This document shows, in pieces, positions 44,986-53,600 of a stretch of DNA of 64,000 nucleotides. Below the pieces are notes generated by a model, which was not told where the DNA came from, searched no databases, and worked only from the letters and a program-made list of their open reading frames with translations. The translations under genes and the position numbers were made by a program. Each line of letters opens with the position of its first letter. Position 1 is the first letter of the stretch. Origin of the DNA: Limonium bicolor (lineage: Eukaryota; Streptophyta; Magnoliopsida; Caryophyllales; Plumbaginaceae); NCBI GenBank assembly GCA_023374045.1, contig CM041778.1:366084831-366148830 (forward strand), written 5' to 3'.

Positions 44986-46621
44986 TGTAACACCCCCGAA
45001 TAATGACCAACAATAAAACGACGTGCCAAATGCTATCACGAGGTATCTACGCAGCGGTTCAAAACTCCATCCGGGTGTTACAGGCGCCAACCATCCACGT
45101 GGTTGACAAACCATATTACCAACACTAAGTTACGGTCTGCATGACTGGAAACATAAACCTTAACTACACTGCAGTACGAACATTACACACGAACCCGAGT
45201 ACCGAGTGTCTACAACATAGTTACTAAATCATAAACCGAAAAGTACACCCCATGTTTAGTTCTACATAGTAACAACCCATACATTAAACATACTACACAA
45301 AACTCAAAAGTCCATGCCCAGATAGACTACCCCCATGATAGCCATCCCGCCTACGCTCTGTTATCATCCGGCTCAATACCTGTAAAAAATTGGGTTGTAA
45401 AGGACTCATCAAACTACGCTGAGTATGAATATGTGTAGCCCGTATGTTGCCGGGCTACACGACTACTTGGTCGAATATTATTAAGTCCAATTTACATGCT
45501 ATAATAAAGCAGTAAAGCACACCACAACACATCATGATATCATACACACTTAAAGGTAGCAAAGCATTAGCCACAAGCAACCAAACATAACATGCTGGCA
45601 TATCTGCAACATCCACTAGTACAAAAAACACCTATTTCGGCGCCCCTGTTTCGGCGGTTGTAGAGGCAACCGCTGAAATAGGGCTCCGAAGACACCTATT
45701 TCGGCGGTTCCTAGCTAGGAACCGCCGAAATAGGTGTCTTTTATCCAGACACTAGAAATCTCTGAGCCCTATTTCGGCGGTTGTCTTTACAACCGCCGAA
45801 ATAGGGTCATTTCCCGGTATTTTTTCAGAAAATTTTGAAATGCCGCTTAAATTTCAGTCTATTTCGGCGGTTGTTACTAACAACCGCCGAAATAGACTTT
45901 ATTTAATTATATATTTGCTCACCGGCCTCCTCTCTTCTCCCACTGTAATTTCGCATCCCTAACTGGCGAATACACATGCGCTCTGCTCCTTTCTTCTTCT
46001 CTCCTGGCGATTTCGTAACCCAAACTGGCGAATAAACATGCTCGGCTCTCCTCTCTTCATCTTCTTTTCTCACGGTAAAGTCGCAACCCTTACTGGTGAA
46101 CAAACATGCTCTACTTACCTATTTTCATCCTCTTATCTCATGGTAATTTTCAGGTGAACATACATGCTCTGCGCTTGTGTTCATACTCTCACGGTAGTTT
46201 CACAACCTTAACTGACGAACCGGTAATATACTCAAACTGAAGCAGTTCATTGTGAACCAGTAATATACTCAAACTTGCAGGCGAACATACATGATATGCG
46301 CTCGTGTTTGTGCCTCTGTCAAAAATCACTGGAACTACTGCGAGGTTGAAGACGACTAAAAAATCGATTTTTTTTAAAAGGACCTATTTCGGCGGTTGTT
46401 AGCTAACAACCGCCGAAATAGGTGTGTTTTTTTTGTTCTAACATGGTCCTATCTTGGCGGTTTTTAGGTAACAACCGCCGAAATAGGGTCTCTATTTTGG
46501 CGGTTGCACAACCGTCAAAATAGGTCTGAGAACCTATTTTGGCGGTCTCCATTTCGGCGGTTCAACCGCTGAAATAGGCCCAAAACAACCGCCGAAATAG
46601 GCGTTTTTTGTACTAGTGATC
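44986..46621 (-). mobile_element. Truncated long LTR F (minus strand) with nested CACTA
   Basis: On the minus strand the sequence ends in ATTCGGGGGTGTTACA at 44986 and shares with LTRs A and C the block ACCACGTGG, a TGTAACACCCGG-like repeat and CCGCTGC about 60-120 bp upstream. A TTTTACAG|GTATTGAGCCGG acceptor-like site lies near 45380. No TGAAATACC start is found to the right, so the LTR is incomplete. The CACTA at 45614-46618 interrupts it. Confidence 0.6.
45614..46618. mobile_element. CACTA non-autonomous element, CGGCGG subterminal family
   Basis: Ends CACTAGTACAAAAAACACC and, inward from the right, CACTAGTACAAAAAACGCC. The 3-bp duplication ATC is perfect (45611-45613 and 46619-46621). 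Subterminal repeats CCTATTTCGGCGGTT occur in both orientations and form hairpins, including a perfect 48-bp palindrome at 45691-45738. Core minisatellite at about 45940-46340. Confidence 0.94.
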
Positions 46622-47636
46622 AACCAAACTGTTGTGGGTTGTTTTGGGTTTAGAAACTTCCTAGCACACTTAACTAAGTAAGTATTTTGGTATAAATCGT
46701 AAGGCAGTTAGAAGAACAGTCAGTGAGCAAATAAGAGAATAGTTCAGTTTATGATTCCAGGTTCTGGAATTCTCCTGTTTCAGTTTTTAGTTTCTGAGTT
46801 TCTTGTTTCTGTATGAACATGCTTCGGTAGGAGTAACTGCATTGTTTGAGGGTGAGATTATATCACAACACTTGACTAGGAAGCTAGGAAACGTGAGGGG
46901 AAATTGGAAAATCAGATTGATGAACAGACAGAAAAGAAACAAAAGAAAGGTGCATCAGTTTATAAACTCGGTTCCTGTACTTTCTTGTTTCAGTATAAGA
47001 TTCACCTAGGGAGCTTCACGGACTAACATAGAATAAGTTAGGGAAAATGTCACAACGTTTGCACATGAAATCTGACAAGTTGATTCTAATTAACATTAGG
47101 GCCATAATGAGCGCCAATCGGGACCCCGTGTGTGAAACGAATCTTGCTTCTGAATAAGGTATGGATATGTGTGGTCCGAATGTTGTCGTGTTACACGGCT
47201 TGTTTGTTGTGTGCCTTGTTTGACAATGACCATAAGACTAAAGCATGAAATTGGATTGCTTGCTTATCTTGCTTATATGCTTGTTATATCATTGTTGCAT
47301 ATTGCTTGCGCGCACACAGTAGTTTAGTCCCTTCCTCGTTTATGGAACTTGAGATGAAACACGACGAACTACGCAAACAAAACGAAGAAACTATATAAAG
47401 GGAGCCCTCTATAGTTATTTTGAATTAATCCATATAGTATTACTTGTGTGTAACCACCAATCTACCCAACATGCACATACCAAAATGATAATTACTCCCA
47501 AATCCCTAGAATCCCAAGATATTTACTGTTTCATTCATTACTGTATCGGTTGTCTTGTTTACAATAGTTACCGTAGTGTGTATATATAGTGATCGGTACA
47601 GATATGTATTCTGGACATTACAATGTGTGCTATTGG
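46622..47636. other. Unassigned stretch between two CACTA elements
   Basis: No coding domain. A segment near 47147-47190 (GGTATGGATATGTGTGGTCC) resembles 45420-45460 in LTR F, so part may be LTR-derived. No array of hairpins is seen. Confidence 0.35.
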
Positions 47637-47639
47637 GTT

Positions 47640-48758
47640 CACTAGTACAAAAAAAGCCTATTTCGGCACCCCTATTTCGGCGGTTGTACTCACAACCGCC
47701 AAAATAAGGCCCCGAAAAATTCTCTATGTAAAAAAAGACACCTATTTCAGCGGCCGAAATAGGGCCCCGAAAAATTCTCTGTGTAAAAAAAAACACATAT
47801 TTCGGCGGTTCCTAGCTAGGAACCGCCAAAATAGGGTCGTCCCGAAATAGGCGCTTTCAATTTTTCACATTCCCGGTTTTTGTTAGTCTATTTCGGCGGT
47901 TTCTAGCTAAGAACCGCCGAAATAGATGAATTTTTTAAAAAATTGTGCCTGTCTCCGACGCCTGTCTCCGCCTTTTTTTCTCACGTTTCCATTCTTCTCT
48001 TTATTCTCTTCATGTATGTGCCTCCGCTCCCCCTCTATTCTCTTCTTGCGTCTGGTCCTCCGCCTCCCCCCTTCATTCTCTTCTTGTTCTGCTCCTCCGC
48101 CTCCCCTTCATTCTCTTCTTGTGCTACATCTCGCTCAACAGATTGATGACGGGGCTGTTATTCATCCCGAACCGGTAATATACTCGAACTTAACTTATTA
48201 ATGCATACATGCTCTGTGCATTTTCATTCTCTTGTTTATGTCTGTGAATATATTCATTCTCTTCACTATAGGTAATTTTGCAACTGGAGAACAAGGAAAC
48301 ATGCTCTGCGCCTCATGGTAATTCTACAACCTGAACTGGCGAAAAAGGAACATGCTCTGCGCCTACAATCTCTTTACTCATGGTAATTTTGCAACTAGAG
48401 AACAAGGAACATGCTATGCGCGCCTCTCTTCTCCACGCCCCTGTAATTTTGCAACTGAAACTGGCGAAAGGAACAGCTCTGCGCCTCTGAAAATTTGCAA
48501 CCCTAACTAGCGAGGTTGAAGACGGGGCTACAGTAACAATTTTTTTAAAAAAATTACACCTATTTCGGCGGTTGTTAGCTAGGAACCGCCGAAATAGGTG
48601 TGTTTTTTTGTTATGAAAACAGGCTTTTTCGGCGGTTGTTAGCTAGGAACCGCCGAAATAGGTCCGCACACCTATTTCGGCGGCCTCCATTTCGGCGTTT
48701 CAAAACCACCGAAATAGGCCCTAAACGACCGCTGAAATAGGCCTGTTTTCTACTAGTG
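47640..48758. mobile_element. CACTA non-autonomous element, CGGCGG subterminal family, second copy
   Basis: Ends CACTAGTACAAAAAAAGCC and, inward from the right, CACTAGTAGAAAACAGGCC. The 3-bp duplication GTT is perfect (47637-47639 and 48759-48761). The subterminal CCTATTTCGGCGG repeats and the core minisatellite (about 48270-48520) are shared with the copy at 45614. Extra CT-rich duplication (CTCCGCCTCCCC) at 48010-48110. Confidence 0.94.
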
Positions 48759-48761
48759 GTT

Positions 48762-50271
48762 TAAACTGAGAACATAAAACTTGTCACTCTATTTATGTGC
48801 CTGTTCCTTCTTTTCTGTTCGGGCCCAGTATTTGTTATTGGTCTTTCAATCCCACTCATTAAAGGGTCGATCTTACTTACACAAGTAAATTGAGGGTTGT
48901 TAATTGTGATCATTCTCAAAACGATAAGGGAGGTGAATACTTGGGCACGGATGCTGGTAGCTCTCCAAGGGTCAAAGATTGTGGGTCCCAAGATAGTTCC
49001 CATTCCGGTGAAAAAATATCGACAGGGTCCTCAATAGCGCCATCCGTTGGTCGCCCTAGCTCTGTTGAAGAGGTGCCGCAGACTCCACTTGATCGCAGCC
49101 TGGAGAGAATAGCAGACAAGGACAAAAATCACATGCTGATAACAGGGTGTAGTGGGGCGCCTCCTACTGGTGCAAACGGTGATAGTGGGCCGGCACAAGT
49201 TGAAGAGGGAGAGAGATTCCATGAGGATGCTTTTATGGTGCGTGAATCCCTGGGCGAATGTCTCTCTCCAAAGATATTGAATATTCAATGCAAAAGGAAC
49301 ACTGAAACGGGACGCAACTCTATTCCTGATAATAAAAAAAGAGAAGGATTAGTGGAGGAGGCTACAGAGGGGAAATATCACGTGGAGAGTTCCGTGAATA
49401 TGGGTGGGCTTGAGGCGCAAAAGAATACGATGGATATTGATGCGGAGCCCGAGGCCCACCTTCCTTCCACACACAGCATGTATAACAGCCCATTATTAAT
49501 GTCGTTAGAGCATAATAATTTGGGAGACATTGAAGGGAGTGGGCCCCATAGCGTTCGCACCCCAATAACCAGAGACACACGAGCGAAGCACTCGGTGATA
49601 ACTAATGAAGGAATTGATCTGTGCGTTGAACTACTCCATGATACCCCACCAAAAAATCAGTCAAGCACTCCAATCCCGGCAAGAGATGAAAACGGTAAAA
49701 TCATTAACCCGGATGCAGAAGCAGATGAATGCATCAAGCTGTTGTTAAAGTTAGGATGCCAAGTGCCGAACCCCTCTCAAACCAAAGCAAATATTATCAG
49801 CCAAATCGAAGATCAGTTAGCGGCAAGGAGGTGAAAGATGAGGATCTCTCATGGTTTGAGAAGCTTAGGTCCAAATATGGATCTGCCCGTTCAGGAAAGA
49901 TATTAGGAGTGTGATTTTTGGGTGTCGGGGTCTCTCGGTATTAGTGATGGTTCAACTGGGTTGTAGGTTGAGGCCTAGTCTTGGTGTGTGGTTTGAATGG
50001 GTCTGTAATGAAGTTCTGGGCTTTGGCCCAAGTTTAGGTGTTGGCTGACATTATAGTAGTTTTGTTTACGTTGGATCAGTGAGCTGTGCGCTCGTTGAGT
50101 TAGCCCGGTGATTAGGTCTGTATTTTGGACATGGTGGGTACTCTTTTCCTCCTCAATATTTTTCCCATTGGGTTTTATGTGAGGAGGTTTTTAATGAGAC
50201 CCGTACACCGGTCCACCTACTTATTTTAACACAATGGCTTTAAGCTCAAATTATCAAAAAAAAAAAAAAAA
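48762..50271 (+). mobile_element. LINE-like non-LTR element, copy 2 (ORF1-only)
   Basis: The ORF at 48890-49834 is followed by a 3' tail with GGGTACTCTTTTCCTCC, TTTTTCCCATTGGGTTTT and GGTTTTTAATGAGA, and a poly(A) run at 50256-50271. The tail matches copy 1 (to about 17192). No endonuclease or RT frame is present between ORF1 and the tail in either copy. The 5' edge is uncertain because a CACTA element abuts it. Confidence 0.6.
48890..49834 (+). CDS. LINE-like ORF1 C-terminal protein, uncharacterised
   Basis: An open frame of about 314 codons; the apparent first codon is TTG, so this is probably the 3' part of a longer ORF. It is hydrophilic, rich in Glu, Asp, Ser and Gly, and without a recognised fold. 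The last 70 residues contain LCVELLHDTPPKNQSS, IINPDAEADECIKLLL and QVPNPSQTKANIISQIEDQL, and match the ORF1 tail of the copy at 16505-16700, where the same region is broken by stops. The protein appears to be the variable region and conserved tail of a LINE ORF1. The uninterrupted frame suggests a younger copy. Confidence 0.5.
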   Translation: MRVVNCDHSQNDKGGEYLGTDAGSSPRVKDCGSQDSSHSGEKISTGSSIAPSVGRPSSVEEVPQTPLDRSLERIADKDKNHMLITGCSGAPPTGANGDSGPAQVEEGERFHEDAFMVRESLGECLSPKILNIQCKRNTETGRNSIPDNKKREGLVEEATEGKYHVESSVNMGGLEAQKNTMDIDAEPEAHLPSTHSMYNSPLLMSLEHNNLGDIEGSGPHSVRTPITRDTRAKHSVITNEGIDLCVELLHDTPPKNQSSTPIPARDENGKIINPDAEADECIKLLLKLGCQVPNPSQTKANIISQIEDQLAARR

Positions 50272-50600
50272 CACAATCTGAATGAATCGATATATAGTAT
50301 TGGTGTACAACCTTGAATAGCTACAAACAAAACTGCTAGCTAGACAATTGCCTGGTACGTAGCAACTCAGCATCACAAAAAGCAATGAACAAAATTACTA
50401 TAAAGCCATTAAAGCAGGACAGTTAACAGTAAACACTGGCCCCAGTGTTGTGCTAAGCCGAATTCCCTCAACTTTTAGAGTAGTAGTAACGTGCTGAGTG
50501 TTTATTTGAATCAGAACTTTGAACGCATCCTAACAAAGTGAGGTATATCATACACGGTATATGGTAGCATGGCATTTGATAAGATATGATATGCTGGTAT
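50272..50600. other. Downstream flank of the minus-strand gene
   Basis: No domain or repeat termini recognised; A/T-rich and probably 3' untranslated or intergenic sequence of the exon ending at 50601. Confidence 0.4.
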
Positions 50601-53600
50601 CTAATATTTAAGTTCAGCACGAGCCCCAAGGATAAACGCCATCAGCTCCTGATCACAGACCCAAAGTACTGTCATTACTCTATTCTGGAATATTTTTCTA
50701 ATCCTTTTTACCGAAGCCAGTATTGAAGCCCATAAGGATAGCGGCCCAAGACGGAGGTCCAGAAGCGTATAAATAAATCAGTCCAATTTGTACAGAGATT
50801 ATATCTAGCCAACTGTAGATATTTACTGTCGTTCTTATCCTTTTACAATAGCAGTATATATATACATGTACGCACAACCTGTAAAGCAAGGTGGCAATAC
50901 TAAATACACATGGCCCTATTATTTTAACCTAGTTTTCTGTGTTTCTTTATGGTATCAGAGCCGCTTTCTTTCCTCCTTCTTCTTCGTTTCTCAGCTGCCT
51001 CCTTCGTCCTCTGAAATGGAAAAATCACCAGAAACTCCTCTCTCCAATACTTTTCCTCCTCGTCTTTGAGTATTATTGGATCTTCCAGCACCACCACCTT
51101 TTCCTCTCTTGTTTCCACCTCACAACATTTCACCAAGTTAACCCCAGACAATTACCAGGTGTGGCTGAAACAAGTAGAGCCTTATCTCTCCGGTCATGGC
51201 CTCTTCGGCTGGATTGATGGCTCAAATGTCTGTCCCTCTGCTCAAGTCGACAATGTCACAAATCCTGAGTACACAAAATGGAAACAAACAGATAAGCTCA
51301 TCATGGCAGTCCTCACGACTTCCATGTCTGATAGTCTTGTCAATCAAGTTATACCATGTGAAAGTTCCAAAGAGATCTGGGATACGATTGCTACGATCCT
51401 TTCAGCTCAGCTAAATGCTAGAGTAATGCAGTTAAAATCACAGTTGATGAGCATTAAAAAAGGGTCCGATTCTATAGCTGATTTCTTCGGTCGTGCCAAG
51501 AATATAGCAAACTCTCTTGCCTCTGCAGGTTTTCCTGTCACTGATGGGGATCTTATCAGTTACATAGTGCGTGGTTTACCACCTGAGTATGACACAGTTG
51601 CCACAAATCTTACTATGATGCCTACTGCCATTACCCCACATACTGCCTATAGCTACCTCCTCACATACGAAACTATCCTTGCTGAAAAAACATCTGAAAC
51701 TCTCTCTAATGCTCAGCTCTCCATCAACAATACTCAGTACAATAATAACAGAGGAGGCAGAGGGGGAGGAAGAGGAGGTAAAACTTACAACAACCGGGGC
51801 CAAGGACAGAGAGGAGGAAGAGGATTCTCTCGTGGAGGTGGTAGAGGTAATTCATATAATAACAACTCCTCTCTCTCAGGTAAACCTGATACTAGACCCA
51901 CATGCCAAGTTTGTCACAAAATCGGTCACACTGCTGATAAATGCTATCATCGTTTTGACTATTCCTATCAAGCCCCACCTCCCTCCTACAATGCTCATAT
52001 TACTTTCCCTCACACCTGATCACACCTGGTATCCTGACAGTGGAGCTACTCACCACTTTACCCATGATCTCTCTAACCTTAGCCTCGATCCAGATTTCAA
52101 CTCTTCAGAGGTTGTCAGTTTTGGAAATGGTTCCACTCTTCCAGTAAAGAATCAGGGCACTGGACTTTTACCTACACCTTCAGGCAACTTCCTTCTCTCT
52201 AATGTTCTTTATGTACCAAACCTTACAAAAAATCTTCTCTCAGTTCGCCAATTTGCTTCAGATAATCACATATTTTTTGAGTTTCATCCTACTTATTTCC
52301 TTATGAAGGATCTGCTTACGGGGAAGGTTCTAGCCAAGGGAGGGCTTAAACAAGGGCTATATTGCTTCTCTCCACCACAAGACAAAGACTCAGTGAATTT
52401 TCAGGCTCACTCTGCAATAAGGACAAGCAATACCATCTGGCACAATCGGCTTGGACATCCATCTCCTAGAATTACCAATTTTGTCATTAGTCATAATAAC
52501 CTTCCTGTTACATCTAAGAACAGTTTTGTTCACAGTTGTGAGGCTTGTCGCCTTGGGAAAACTCACGCCCTTCCCCATCTCACTTCCCCTCATCACTCCA
52601 CTGCCCCCTTTCAACTGTTGTTTTTAGATGTCTGGGGACCTGCACCGGTTTTGTCTGTTAATGGTGCACGGTATTATCTTTCTATAGTGGACGACTATAG
52701 CAAATTTGTTTGGTTGTTTTCTCTGAATGCTAAATCAGAAGTTGTTACTATTGTTACTTCTTTCTTGTCTCTTGTGGAAAACTATTTTGCTACTTCTGTC
52801 AAAAGTTTGCAGACAGATGGTGGAAGTGAATTCAAGCCACTAATTCCTATTCTCAGGGCAAAAGGAATATCTCAACGGCTCTCATGTCCCTATTCTCACC
52901 AACAAAACGGCAGTGTTGAGGTCAGACACAGACACATAGTTGATAAAGGTCTGTCACTTCTCTCTCATGCTCACATGCCTTTATCTTTCTGGGAAAGAGC
53001 CTTTCACACTGCAGCCTATCTCTTAAACCGCACCCCCACCCCCATTCTCTCCATAAATCACCTTTTGAGGTACTGTTTCACAAACCTCCTGATTATTCCT
53101 TCCTGAAGGTATTTGGCTGTGAGTGCTGGCCGAATTTAAGACCACAGAATAAGAACAAAACCTCGTTTCGCACCACAAAGTGTATTATGCTTGGATATGC
53201 CTCCAACTACAAAGGATATATATGCTATGATCCCATTTCTGCCAAAACTTACATATCACGTGATGTGGTCTTTCATGAGACTGTATTTCCCTTTCACACC
53301 TTTCAGAAGTCTACCCCATCTACTACACCAACAGACACTATTTCTCTACCTCTGACCCTACCTCTTTTATCAGAAACATCACCCTCTCTTACTGTCCCCT
53401 CTACACCAGCAACTGCATCCACTCCATTAACTACATCAGAACAGTCTCCATCTCCTTCTAGAACAGATTGTCCACCAAACACTACACCACCTCAAATTCC
53501 TATCTCGCCCATCTCAGCTACTGCCTCTCCACCAAACACTACACCACCTCTCCCTGACAACATACATCCCATGGTGACTAGGGCCAAACACAACATAAAA

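Noticed and set aside
48010..48130. CT-rich coding frames near the CACTA core
   Set aside because: Frames arise from a short tandem duplication of TCTTCTTG/CTCCGCCTCCCC and are open in three phases at once.
50698..50889. Small minus-strand ORF (MLYRLCVHVYIYCY) present twice
   Set aside because: It lies within the identical Copia 2 LTRs (also 55176-55370) and antisense to them; duplication is explained by the LTRs.
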